From: Metopolophium dirhodum
Taxonomy: Eukaryota > Arthropoda > Insecta > Hemiptera > Aphididae
Assembly: GCF_019925205.1 (NCBI RefSeq)
Contig: NC_083562.1
Location: forward strand, 5,270,001-5,334,000
Direction: 5' to 3'
Length of the DNA stretch: 64,000 bases
Position numbers and translations under genes: made by a program. Positions 12,088 to 26,000 of the stretch are shown here, in pieces (the stretch's first letter is position 1; each line of letters opens with the position of its first letter). Under the pieces are notes generated by a model. The model searched no databases. It saw only the letters and a program-made list of their open reading frames with translations, and had not been told where the DNA came from.

Positions 12088-12209
12088 TTCCTTCTAGTTA
12101 TTTTTTCGTGTCCTCGGCCATCAACTAGTAAATTGTTATTCTGCATTTTTACAACTTTTTGTTCTACCCACTATTATTATCATATTGTAAAAATTAGTAA
12201 TTCTTATTA

Positions 12210-12215
12210 AATAAA
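12210..12215 (+). terminator. Polyadenylation signal of COQ9
   Basis: AATAAA lies about 120 nt after the COQ9 stop codon. Confidence 0.6.
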
Positions 12216-13834
12216 ACAAATGAGCAACTATAATTTGTTACTGAAATACGTGGTGTTGAACTGTTAACATATTTTATTCATCTATAGAACTGAAAACATT
12301 TGGTTGTGAGGGAAACAAAAAACCAATAATCGATTAAATATAATTGAAAATAGAAATTGTTTTTATTAGACGTAATTAGTAGACAAAATAGAATGCTTAT
12401 AGTAATTATTATTATTAATAGAGCAAATGAAGAATTAAAAAAGTTATTAAACCGATTTAATAATAGGAATTGGTACATTCTATACGATTCATTAAACATT
12501 TCAAATATTAATCTTAAACATAGTACGCTATTATATAATGCTCTTTCAAATTTAGAATCGTATTTAATCTAGAAAGTAGTATAATATCAAATACACATGT
12601 AATATTAATTAATATCGATTATATATTAATAATATTAAATATCATAGAAATTACAAAAGTAAAGCGTGATTTACCTAAATAACAGTCGAGTGAATGAGCA
12701 AGAACCTCTAGCCTAAATAATATACAGTATTATATTCAGTAGGTAATAATAAATAATTGTACACCAATTCAACAATCATAGAGGCACTCTAGTAAACACA
12801 ATATCATTAGTTAATATTATATTATATTCATGTATAATAAATTATATTATACTATATAATTTAAAACAATTGGCCTTTTTCTGACAAAATAACGGTGAAA
12901 CTTAACGTTAAAATATCACAGATTTTACTAATCGAAAAGCGATAGAAAAAGTAAGGCATTTTGTTTCATAGTCTATATAAATATAACATTATTGTAATAC
13001 CCTACACTGTTTTTCAAAAACAATATTTTATTGCTACAGTTTTGTATGGGTCATTCGGTAATATTATTATGATTGGAGACCAGTATACCGTGTCTCAGAT
13101 TGTCTATACCACTTATATGGATACGGAGTGTTTTTTTAACGTTGCAGACACTAATTTGCCTTGTCAATTGTTGCGTACTGTTATGAATCATGCTTAAAGA
13201 ACTCTCGTAACACAAAAATTAAATTGTTTCCAATTTTTTAAATGTTGGTCATTGTTTTAAATTTCATATTCTAAAGAAAAATATTTTTCTTAAAATTGAT
13301 GATGTAATACATATTATTATGTATCACACATTGAAGTAGTAGTCTTTTATTCATACCATTTTGAGTAGTATTAGATACACAATAAAAAAAAAAAAATAGA
13401 AAAATATTTTATTTCAGAATATGAAATATCCCCTAAAAAGGATTTTGATAAAAACAAATATAAAACTTGTGAATAAATATTACCGAGTAGGTAAACAATT
13501 ATTTTTTTACAATAATATAAGTAATTTTTTTTTAACTCACAGGTACATGTAGTTATAACTTCAAGTTCTACGGAAAACATGTTTTTCTCTGAAGCAAAAG
13601 CAATTGACCGAAACCGATGAGTATCTCAACGTTAAACAAAACTCACGTACAATAATATATATATATATATATACATGTTTATATAATATTTTAAGCGCAA
13701 TACAATTGAACGGCAGTTTGAATTCCTAAGCCGTACTGGACGACGTGCACACGACGTACACGGCCACTGTACGAAACTTTTGTCGAAACAAAATCTGAGA
13801 ACAACGCGGTAAATAACATTATTTTTTGGGAGAC
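12216..13834. other. Convergent intergenic region between COQ9 and the receptor gene
   Basis: AT-rich, with no supported gene. It probably contains the 3' UTR of the - strand receptor. Candidate polyadenylation signals (AATAAA on the - strand) include 13408-13413. A short (TA)n microsatellite lies at 13655-13672. Confidence 0.5.
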
Positions 13835-16800
13835 CTAATCGGAAGCGACAACTCTTTTTTGAAATCTCGCTGATACGAATCCGAATTTCTTCCTCGTGAT
13901 GGCGGACGTCTCGACTGCAGGAACTGTAGCGCCGTGGTTATCGATGGACAGCAACGATGGCAGTGACGCAAAGTTTGTAACGTTCTCTTCGTCGTGTGTG
14001 GATTCGCAATGTCCTTGATCGCTGACCGTCTTGTTTTGAAATCTATGTACGACCGACAAACGACCAATCGCAAGCGTTATCATTGAATGGTTGAAACTCG
14101 TGCAATATGATATAGGGAGTGTCCTCGAGAGTGCTATAAGCGCAACTATGGGGGGGGGGGGGCTTGAGGGGCTTAGCTCCCCAAAACTTGTAATAGTCCC
14201 CGCAAAATAAATTATTCAATTGTTTCCTAAAATATTAATAAACCTTTAAGACCACATGAAATTGATTGATCAAATATTTTTTAAAAGCTGATTAGTGTAA
14301 TTACCACATTGTTAATATTTATAGTTACAAATATTACACTAATTAGCTTTTAAAAAATATTTGCTCAATCATTTTCATGTGGCTGTGTGTAATATAAACA
14401 TTAAACTTATATCGCTCCCACGGGTTACTTTTTATGTAATATCAGGTGGGGGCTGCACCCCCCCCCCCCCCCCACAAGATTTTAGCCCTAGTTGCGCCAC
14501 TCTGAAGTTCAGAGTACATCGCACGGTCGTTCGACGGTTATTTACCTCAGTCTCCGGTTTTCAGTGCGATTACTCTTGGTTTTTCTCTTAACGGTTTTCT
14601 TGTCCTCGCCGCTCTTACCGAGGTCCGACCAATTTTCCGACGAAAGATTCCTCTTCACCGAATCGTTGGAACGTTTGTGCCTATTGCCGTAACTAACCCT
14701 GCGTACAAAATCATAAAAATTACACGAATATAAATATATATATATACCAATATATATCAAACGATCAATACTAAAGGGCTATAACCTGACAATTTTAAAG
14801 CGTAATAATTTGGTATCTCTGGATTTCTCTTTTTTTTTCTCATTTCCTCGTTTTCTAGCACTATTTAGTAATCATCTTATAATAAATTGAGATGTCAATT
14901 ATTAAACTTAGTGCACTGAGACTACTGAAGAGTATTTAAGAACAATATCACTATTTACTCTGCAGTACTACTAGCCCTTTGAGGTGTTTACAATTTAAAT
15001 AAATAAATAATACAAAACACGTCCGCTATAAAATACCGGTAAATACCTACCTACCTAACTAATATTTTAAAAACAATGACGTATGTATGTATTAAATGTA
15101 GAATAGTAGGTACCCTAATAGTAAATATTTTATACAGCATTAATATAATAGTAACAATTCATTTTTTATAAGCTGTTTAGTACCTATGTAATATTATTAA
15201 TTTTTATATTTATTACGGTATAGTTGTTTATATTAAATAGAGATTTAATGTTTATTTCAATATTTGATCATAAATCATAATGCGTGGTATAATAATAATG
15301 TATAATATGACGAAAAAAAGATTACTTATATTGTTATATTATATTGAGCGTTTACAAAATGTATAATGCAATAAGGCTATGTCTCTAAATATTCTATGAA
15401 AGAAAAACGATATTAATGGCAAGATAAATTGTTTTATACGTTTATCATAAACAATATTTCGATTAATGTAACCAAATATTTAATAGATTTGTCGAACTTA
15501 TAAATGCTCTCCAGAATTATATTTAAATTGTTTGAGTTATGGCCCCTTAGCACTTATGTCTTAATGTTGTACTAAGTATAAAAACTATGACAATCCAATA
15601 GTCCGCTATATGTACTTACTTAGCGGTGTCGTTTAGGCTGTCGGTAGACGACGAAGAGCTCGGTACTATCGTCTGCTGAGACCGAGAGCGTCTCCTAGTA
15701 TTCGGTTTGGATCGGGACTTTTTTTCTATCGTTCCTGCCGGGCACGTCCAACAGCAGAACGCCATTGTTGGATGGCAACGGCTCCGACGGAGTTGTGCAC
15801 GTGGATCCCCCGAATACCCCACCGCCACCGCCGAAGTGTCTCCTCTTTCGCTCTCTCTTCTTGCCCGTCCGCTTCTTCATCGCGCAATCCGAACTCGTAA
15901 AGTCGTATATACTGTCCGAGTCGGTGATGCGGCCGTAGAACATGGGCGAGAACCTGAACACTGTCTTGTCACTAAGCGGGCTTTCACTTCTCGAACTCAC
16001 CGGGCTCTTCTCGTACAGCATGTCCGTGGACAGGTGCAGTGTCGACGGATACTGTTGAACCGTGATTGACGGCACCGGCTGCTGCTGCTGCTGCTGTTGC
16101 TGCAGGTGACGACCAAGCGCTTCCGGCTCTGAGCCAGAAGTGTAAGCCTTGAGACCAGTGGTGGTCACACCAGGCTTCAGGGTTTCCGATTCAAGTTCTG
16201 CGTTCCGGTAGTGGTGTTTCGTTCGGTGGTCCGTCTTCGGGTCTGCCGTTTCTGTGTCGAAGCCCTCGTCGTCGTTTTCGGAGAACGTCGTCTCCGAGTC
16301 CATTTCCCTGATCTCGGGCGTGTGGATCAGCGGTGATATGCGCCTTGGTTCTTCGCCGCAGTCCAATGGGCACAGCCGGGTGTTCGAGTTGCACCGGGAT
16401 GGGCCCGAACTGTACCCAGACGAGCTGAGGTTCGACTCCGAGGCTATTCTGTCGGCCCGGGAACACATAGAAAATGGACTAAGGTAACACATGCCTCCTC
16501 CGTTTTTTGACGAGTCCGTACCGTTTTTCGTGGTCACAGACTCCGTATCTGAATCGCTCATACATGTAACGGTGATGACCGGTGGTGGCGCAGGCAGATC
16601 CAGCGATATCGGCTTCTCCATGTCTTTCAACATCTTCCGGTTGAGTGGTTTCTCTTTGTGTGGCGGTGGAGACCCGGGGAATTCCATACTTGGTGAATTG
16701 ATGGGTGTCGGTTGTTGAATGACTAGTGTGGGTATGGTCAGTTGTTCAGCTTGGACCGTTGGTGGTTCAGTTGGTACCTTGAGAGAAGGTGGTCCCTTGA

Positions 16801-19800
16801 TAAAAAATTTTTTTTTTAGATTAAAAAAAAAATTACATACAAATGCTGATTATTTTAAAAAAAAAACCTTCTGCTGCTGAAAGTTGTCCATGTCTTTCAG
16901 ACAACTGAACGCTGACTTCCTCGATATGATGGGCGTGGGAGATGGGGATGGCGCCGGTGTCGGTAGCTCATGTATCGGCGACAAACAGTCCATACGATAG
17001 TTGGGCACTTCGAGTAGTATGGACGGAGGATGTTGCAGGCTGTTCAATGGATTGTTTGAATTGTTCCGTTGCGAGCTTAACATGTCCACTACCGGTAGCT
17101 GATCATAAATAAATTAAATTAATATAAAAGTTAATACTATACAAAGGTACTGTATTTATTAATAAATTAACAACGGATATTATTTTTATTAAACATATAT
17201 ATGTATTCAATATGGAACTAGGTATCACTTTACTCACTTGAATCACGTTTGAGTAACGATATCGCGTGGGGGATTCTTTGCCACCGCCTGGTGAATGAGC
17301 ATTGTTTGACATCAACGACTCGTCTTCGCTGCCCACAATTTCGTCTTGCAAACTGGAACAACTTGGTGTCGTGGATGCCGATAAGTAATTACTCATTTCC
17401 GTCATCGCCATTGCCGTGTTGAAATTTCGAAACATGGCCAAAATTGAATCTGCACTCATGGCTTTTTGGCCCGTTTGTTGTTGGTATTGGTTTAGCGATA
17501 ATGTATTTGGGTTTCGGTTCTCTATAGCATAAATGAAACATTCTTGGTTTAATAATTTAAATAAAGCCAGTACAGCCAGTATCTTGACCAATCAATTTAT
17601 AATTTTAACACCGTATCATTTAAAAACCAAAAATATCCTGGACGATGAAATAACTAACTTAACTAGATCTCTGTCCAAAATTTTGATTATTAGCTCTGGT
17701 TAGATCTATGTAAATATATAATATACCTAATGCACATTCCAGACTGGACGTAGAATCACTCCCTTGGTTGGGACAAGGTCTTCTCAAATTGCGCTTAGAG
17801 TGAGGATCTATCTCTGAACTCGTAGAGCTCATTTCCGATTGAAATTTATTCATCAACCTGGCAAACGTGACTTTCTTCTCAATTTTTTGTACAGCTTCGT
17901 CTGAATTAAAAATGATAACATTTAGTCAATTTTTGAAGTGAAAACTTCTCTTGGGAGGCTCTGCTAGAACCATAGGAGTAAACGCGTGAAAATATCAGCG
18001 ACACTGACAAATGTAACGCGTAACGCTTTCAATCCAATGCATCTATAATACAATATACATTCTATATACATATATATATTATGTGTGCGTTCGAAATCAA
18101 CAGCGGATAGTGGCTCTTATACTACGATTTAAGGTAGTATGGTTGCCCATCGACTACAGTAAAATACTAAAATGTTGACTTCACACACTGCTCCGTGATC
18201 CGCAAACAATTATTTCCGAAAAAAACAATTCAGATTCAGCTATAATTAGCTCTTAAACAATGTTTATAAATAAATACCACGCAGACATTGAAGAATACCA
18301 AAAAATAGAATTCAATCCTACTCAAGTAAAATGTTTACAGTTATGCGGTTACTGGTTACGAAAATAACTATCAAATACAAATATAATAGGTGATTGTTTC
18401 GTTGTGATAACAAGAAACCAGTTACCACTTACCGTTATCATTTACGGTCTCAACTTCACCACTGAAAATACAGAGTGTAGGTATATTACCTATGGAACAG
18501 TCGTTTGAAAAACTCGTTTCTTGCGAAATATTCGACTGTGGTAAGACAATGTCGTTGGGTCCGATGTTATTGGTCGATAGCTTGTCCACCAGGTTGATTT
18601 CGTCGTTGAAACTGGCTTGTCGTTCGAGCCCAGGTGATATGAGCTGTTGAAGTATTTCCGATTTATCGGCTATAGTGGTACGAAATTTCGACGGTGATGC
18701 GCTTTTTTTGCTTGGCGCGGTATTGATTGAATCCTAAAATTTTACGATTGTTGTTAATCGACTATATCCGCAAAAGCTCCACTTTAATTAGTTATTATAG
18801 TAATAATATATGTACTATGAATCATAATATACGAAAAGGTATTATATAATATTTACATGACATAAACGACGTGCTATGTATAGGTTAAATAAAATATATA
18901 CAAGCTAAAATAGGTATAGTGTCGTGAGTCGTGACGTATAATATGTATTATCAAAATAATAGTAATAGTAATAATAATAATGAAATAAATTAATATTAAA
19001 TTTACACGATACCATATTATAATTGTATATTAAGGGTGCCCGGTGCCGGTTTTTCAAATTTTCCACAATTATTCTAAAAAAATTGAAAATTATATTTTAT
19101 ATTTTAGTTGCCACCTCAATAAAAAGTATTATAATTATTATAATACTTTTGTAATACGGTGTATTACATCGAAAAAAATTACTTCAGAGGAATAATTCTC
19201 AGGCTTAGTATAACTGTCGGATTTTGATAACTATTTTTTTATTTGAAAGAAGAAGACTTCCTACAGGCCATATTGAATTCCGATTTTATTGTATTATAAA
19301 ATATTATAAAATGAAAAAAAGCTTTGAGATTAAATTATTGAAAAACGGATTTCAATATAGTCTATAGAATGTTAACCTCTATTAGTTTTAAAAAATAATT
19401 TATCAAATTTGGTTGATTTTACAGAACATGATCATTATTCCCGCAGAGCGTATTTTTGTGGACACAATTACATTGGCTCCGGGGGCCTTAATAATTATAA
19501 GTATCAAAACTAAAAAAACAAATAAAAGGATTTGGTGTATTACTTATATGTACACGAAAAACGTTAATATCAACACACTAGTAATAATAATAGTAATAAT
19601 AATAATAATAATAGATATTAGATAGTGTAAGAGAGCAAGTCCAGGTGAGGTGCCAATATATAGATATATGTGTGTGTGTTTGTGTGTGTATATATATATA
19701 TATATACATATAGTGTATATATATAATAAATATGTATTTAATTATAGAAATAGAAGTATAGAAGTAGAAGTAATGTTAGAATATTGTGAAGTGCAATGCG

Positions 19801-20095
19801 GTGCGAAAAGGTGGTTAAAAGGGTTTTGGGAGAGGGCGTATAGTCGACACCTTACTCGGAACTTGTGGCCTGAGCAAATCGTCCAGGCTGAACGTACGAG
19901 CCGTCCGGCCCGTCTGTAACGGACTGGTGAGGCTCATTAATGAAGGTTTTCGTATACCCAATCGTCTGAGGAAAGTTTTCGGCTGCGGCGGCGGCGAGTT
20001 ACCACCTTCCGACGGCGTCGCTCCGTTTGTCTTCACAGTTGGCACCAGGAGTTCGCCCCGTACGCTCGACATCCGGCCGGAAGCATTCACTGTAA
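13835..20095 (-). CDS. Receptor cytoplasmic tail exons (eight exons)
   Basis: The tail has no enzyme domain. It is Ser/Pro-rich with short conserved-looking blocks: ARTFSLDDLLRPQVPSK at the membrane-proximal end (exon 20095-19851), KVTFARLMNKFQSEMSS (17900-17727), SADSILAMFRNFNTAM (17521-17238), PSILLEVP and CLSPIHELPTPAPSPSPTP (17098-16868), ESNLSSSGYSS and acidic FSENDDEGFD (16795-15620). These look like docking or phosphorylation motifs. A run of eight Gln is encoded around 16078-16104. Basic clusters KKRTGKKRERKRR (15841-15880) and KKTVKRKTK (14698-14546) resemble nuclear localisation signals. The donor of exon 17098-16868 (GTTTTT) is unusual. The exon 14698-14546 donor and the acceptor at 14043 are in register and end the protein at TAG 13835. 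Confidence 0.8.
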
Positions 20096-23000
20096 CTGTA
20101 TAATTATACATTATGAACACAACGCATTCGTAACAGGGACAGGACCTAACCCAAAAGAACTGGTTCTGGAACCGGGACCTTTAAAATATTAAGTACCGAA
20201 ACCTTAATATTTTGATCAAATTAGGTCCGGGTTTCTCCGGGAACTCAACCGGATTTTTTTAATTAAAAAGGTATTTTTAGGTTGAAAAATAAAATAATTT
20301 TATTTATTATAATCAAATGGTATTGCTGTTTTGTGTATTATCTATGATATGATATCATATTATGAGTTTTCTTATATTTCTCATCTATTAATTAAGCCCG
20401 CATTCCGGATAGGTATTTTAAATTATTATATTATTCAGTATTCGGTACCAAAGTTATTTGGAACCGGTGCCTTTATTTTTTTTCATCAAAGAACCAGAAC
20501 CGGAACCGGAACCGTTATTTCATTTTTGGAGAACCGATACCGATAAATTCAAAAGGTTCCAGTCCCTGATTCGTATCTGTAACGCGTATATCGCCATTCG
20601 CCGGCCACCGACTCAATTAATAATATGTATCACTGCGTAACGCTCAAGTCTAAACCCGCCCAAGATGGAGGCACAGTGACGGGTCACACCGTCACAGGGT
20701 CGGGTGTAAGTATGTATATAGGTATATGCATATAATATGAACTTGTACACCGATGCGATTTCATGGAAAACATTGTGGTTAGATAAGGATTGCAGAGGAG
20801 ATGGCGAACTATAGACCATATTATTATATTTGCACTTACGATCGATATTTCGACACGGGATTTAGCCGAATTACTGGAACGTGATTGGAAGCTAAGCGCC
20901 CAAATAGCGCCTATATAAGGCCTCGGAGGAATTTCGTTAATACTACACTATTGTATAGGAGGGGTTTCAATGTAACACGAAAAACCATTCACAACAAATC
21001 GTTTTTGAAAAATCGTGTTTTACGACCCGTTTGTTCGGAAAAATGTTTCCTTTAACGTGGCGCACGCGCATTGTATACGGTTTAGGTCATAAAATAATAT
21101 ACAGAAAGTCTGCACAGTTTTTGGAAATAGGTAGAGTTAACCGCACGAAATATACGTGAAAAAAAATTATTACTTATTAACGGGTTTGGGTTATTTGTAT
21201 TAATCTAAAATGAGAATTTAGCTCATCTGCTATCTGATTACATTAAGCATATAATATACGTACAACGAATATGATATTTCGTTGTATACCAGCTGTACGT
21301 ATTTTCCGTTTTAAATATATCACCGCCTAAAAAGCATCAGGCAGTTCAAACTTGTTCATTGAAATTAATCGTTTTGAATAACTAACGGAATGCGAATATA
21401 TTGAAATATACTAGTGAACATAATATATATATATATACTATTATTTTCAAAAACTATACTGCGACAGTCCAAAAGTTTTGCTTAGAAAAGTATTATTTTT
21501 TTTTTTTTTAATTAAAAGTTTTATTTTTATACAGTTTCAGAAGACATATTATTATAGTATTGTAATAAATTTAAAACTTCAGTACTTGCAGATAAAATCT
21601 ATGAAGTTAATAATATGTGGACGAAAAAAGTATACCGCGATTTGAATTGCACTCGATATTTCGGTCGAAATAATAATGATGTGTTTCGTCCAACACTTTT
21701 AAGTGACATATAATATATTAATATCAATTAGTTTTATCATTATTATTGATTATACATCTAAATGTATTTTTTCACGCGTTTTGTTATATTATCACCGGCT
21801 AGAAGTTTTATATGGATACAAACAGACCAAGAACTATATACTACACCTGACTGCATACGTGCCAAAACAAACAAATGTTTACTATTTCCATTTGAACTGA
21901 CAATATCATTTGGGTGACCACCTATCTTGTATATTGGGTGTGCGTATAAAAATGTAGGTAGGTATACATACATACATACATAATATACGAGAATATTATA
22001 TTGTACAGTGGGTGGGGGGGCGGGTGGGCACTCCGGTTAAATTCCAATCGTTTTACTCACAGTGTCTACTGCGTTCGGCTTCTTCGGACAATATTTTCTC
22101 GATTTTTTCGGGCACGTGCCGTTTAGCGCACCATATTATTCCCAGTATGCCCATGACCACGAACACGGTGAGTAGACCCAGCCAAAATGGTTCCTGAAGC
22201 ATTCGTTCCGTTAACGGCTTGTACGTGATGTGCAGCATTTTCCTCTCGCACTGATCACCTGCAATACAGTATAAAATACATAATATAATGCGGGACGTGA
22301 GTCAAATCCGTAAAGGCAACTCTATACATACGCGTTTGTGTCGCTATATGTTTTACACTTGTCCCTCATATGTTATAGTGTATTTATATTATGTATTACC
22401 TACATCTGTTTTTTTTTTCGTTATATTATAATATGGGTGTTAAGTGCGTATGAGGTCCACTCACCCGTCCAGTATGCGTAACACCTGCACTGGTAGTCGG
22501 AATCGCCCAACGACACACAATCGCCTCGGTCCTTACACGGGTTCAGCTCGCATGGTTTGATCTTTTCGTCGCAAAACCGTCCCATGTACCCGTACTGGCA
22601 TTTGCACTCGAAGCCGTTGCTGCCGGCCAAAATGCATTCGCCAAAAACGCAATAGCCCAGATCGCAGTAGGTAAGCGAACAGAACGTTCCTGTATGTACG
22701 ATATAATATCACCCAGTAATGGTGTTAGCGTTATATAAAATAATATATAAGTTACGTTTTTAAACGCGTTCGAATACCGACAAATCGTCGTCGTCAATCA
22801 TTGCGGTTCGACTTTTTCAATTTTAAGTTTTCGTTTTTCGCCTAAATGGATTTACGGTTATAGTTCGTCATCGCATTTCTGGCTCGTCTTATAAGTTAAT
22901 GGTCTTGAGCATTTCACGTTTGTTTAACTTTTACATTTATTCAGTATACAACGCACTAATAATTAATACTGAACTACCACAATAATTATTGAATTAAATA

Positions 23001-26000
23001 TAATGTCATTAATGTTTGTTCGAAAAATAAAAGAATAATTGCTTTAGAAACATAATAATATAAATGATTAAATAAATGATTTCGCGTTTGACACTATAAT
23101 TTTATTTACCGTGTCACGGTTAGCGTAAGAAGTATTACGTATGTCGTAGATATATTGTACACGTCATGATAGATACAAACTCATAATCAAATTGATTTCC
23201 ATTGCAAAACGTTTTCTATCAATAATAAACCGCTCTCGTTATATTATTTTATTTTATTTTTTGTTACGTTTGCATTTTTTGTAATATTTTCAAAAGTCTA
23301 TTGATGTCAAAATATAATACGGTTTAAGTCTCAACCAGAAATATTTTATAAATTCAATATTTCCTAAGCGCATGCACGGTTCTCCGTGGAGATGGCCGTG
23401 CAAAATATACTTCGTCTTAAATCCTATGTGTAATTTGAAATACAATATATTATATAATATAAACGATATAGGTGGATATCGAATAAATATATTTTGTATA
23501 TTTTATATAAAATTAGTCTTTATATTGTATTAATTGACATTATATCACACCATCTGTTATTGGAATACCGAATACACCACAGTGAAGAAAATGTTGCCGG
23601 GAAAAACGATAAAAACTAGACTAAAAAACCAGACACTGTGCGGATGAAATTAAAAATATATTAGACAATATTGAAATAGGAATTACGATATTACTCTACT
23701 AATAAGATCAAAATAAAATGATATGCAAACGTTTTGTACACATTTTAGCTTGCTGTGCAGCTAGATTGTTTTCGACGTTCAACAAAGTATGAGCAAAATA
23801 TGAGAATATTTCGTCTACCGATAATAATATGGTGATTTTTTTTTTTACTTTGCCCGTTGATATATTTTGCAATACTGTGTGCACACTCGTAGAAGTATTT
23901 TACGTTTTCCTGCAACTATATTTGACCACCATACAATTATTGGGCATTGTACACATTTCATATAATAATATACTTTACATCGAATATTATGTCTGCACAT
24001 TATGAACAATGAACACACGTGGAAATGTTCCGAACGATAATAATATGTTATAAACTATACTTTGGAAGTTAAACGTCGTATATTTACCGGTATAGTTGCC
24101 GTGACACTTGCAGTGATACGTGTGCGTGGCTTTCCGGATGACGCACGTGCCACCGTTGACGCAAGGGTTGGGCTTGCAAGACTCGATCCTGCTGTTGTTG
24201 GCTGTTTCCGGAATCTTTGCCAAGGCGACAAGTTTCTTTTTGGATTCGGCATCTGTGCATGGTATGTGCGAAATAAATGGTACCGTATTAAATTGTATAA
24301 TGACGTGCATAGGTTTATTGACGACCGTGTATATAGCGATAATATGCAACAATCAGACAGATATCAGACGTTATAGTATTATGATAAGCCGCGCTTGGGA
24401 TCCCGTAAGTCAGGCACCGGCAACCCGCGGCCCTCGGAACTTTTTGCTGAGGCCCTCCAAATATAATTCATGGTGTTTAAAATTTTAATTTTGTAGCTAA
24501 AATTGTTATAAATATATAAATAATATTTAATCAATGCGAGATAAGCTATGATCGAAAACGTAATCTACGTAATCTAAATCTATTTTCAATACGATTTTCT
24601 GATTTTTACGTACAAGAGAATAAAATCAAATTGTTTCAAAACCCTTTTTCTGTCGACATTGACGATGTTGAATCTAATTTACAGATGGAAGTCATAGAAT
24701 TACAAAACAACGATATTCTTAAAAATGCTTTTAAAGAAAGTAATGACCTTAAAATATTTCGAGTCTTTCTGAAATAGATTTTAAAGGCATTAAAAGTTTT
24801 GCTAAAAAAATGATTACTGCTTTTGGTAGCACATATATTTGTGAGCAGACATTCTCAATACTTAAATTCCGAAAAAATAAATATTGTTCACGGTTAAGCG
24901 ATGAACACTTGAACGCTGTTTTAAGGATATCAACATCCAATTTAAAAGCGGATATAAATGAATAAGCGGGAAAAATTCAACCTCAAAAATCACACTAGTA
25001 ACTTAATATTTGTATACTAAATTGCATTCAAGAATTAATTAATAATTATTTTAAAACTTTTAAATTGTCTCTACTAATGTATTTAATTAAAAATTAGTTA
25101 ATAAGCACAACTGCAATGTTAAATTCATAATATGTTTGTTGCTATCTGTAAATATATTAGTATTATTTGTTAAAATTATATTTTTTAATATTTTAATTTT
25201 GTATGCGGCCCTCCATTAAAAACTGAAACAAATTATGGCCCGATAGGTTGCCGACCCCTGCCGTAAGTCATCCGAGAGTTGGTGATAAATTTCAGACAAC
25301 GGGGGTGTGGTAATTTTTTTTGTTTTTTTTTTTTTTAAATATCAGTTTGTGACGAAAAAACTTGAAAAAAATAACATTTTCAAAAGCAATATTTGTGTTC
25401 AATCACAAATCTAAATATATAGAAGGACGTGCCGTATTGAACTTTCGGATCTTTCATATTACCCGCGGCGATTTCAGCGGAAAATAGTTAACCGAAAAAT
25501 TCGCAAAAACAATACACTATTGATGTAACCACAATAATCGTTTCTTTGAATTGTTTGGGAAGTAAAAAAAAAAAAAAAATAAACGTTTCGCGGGCGACCA
25601 AAGCTACTACGCGGATAGAAATAGACCAGTGCCTACAAAATATAAAATTAGAAACAATTTGATACGAACCGGGTTTTACGTTCACTGAAATGTTTGCGGA
25701 TACCATATCCATCGCCGGCTTCTGGCCGTACACAACGACTACGGACATCGAGTTGAGAAACGAAGTGATCGATATCGGCACGGATTTTGGTTGTTCGACG
25801 TTTTCACACAGAAGCCACCACGTGCCGTTCTCAGCGGCGTAATGATCGTGGATTTCGATGACGGTCGTTGACTGCTGACCCGGGCACACGGTACGGCCTA
25901 AGGCGGTGTCCACTGCAAAAAAATATCAATTGAAAACAATGTTCACGTAGAGAATCGGTTTAGAAAGAGGGTTGGACCCGAAGTCAGTGGCGTTGCCAGA

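Noticed and set aside
13819..14073. Overlapping 84-codon - frame as a separate gene
   Set aside because: It is a shifted shadow of the last receptor exon (14042-13835), whose frame fits upstream phases and ends at a normal stop.
18434..18462. A separate 29-nt microexon in the receptor tail
   Set aside because: The apparent intron before it would be only about 25 bp, and reading straight through is in frame, so exon 18733-18433 is one piece.
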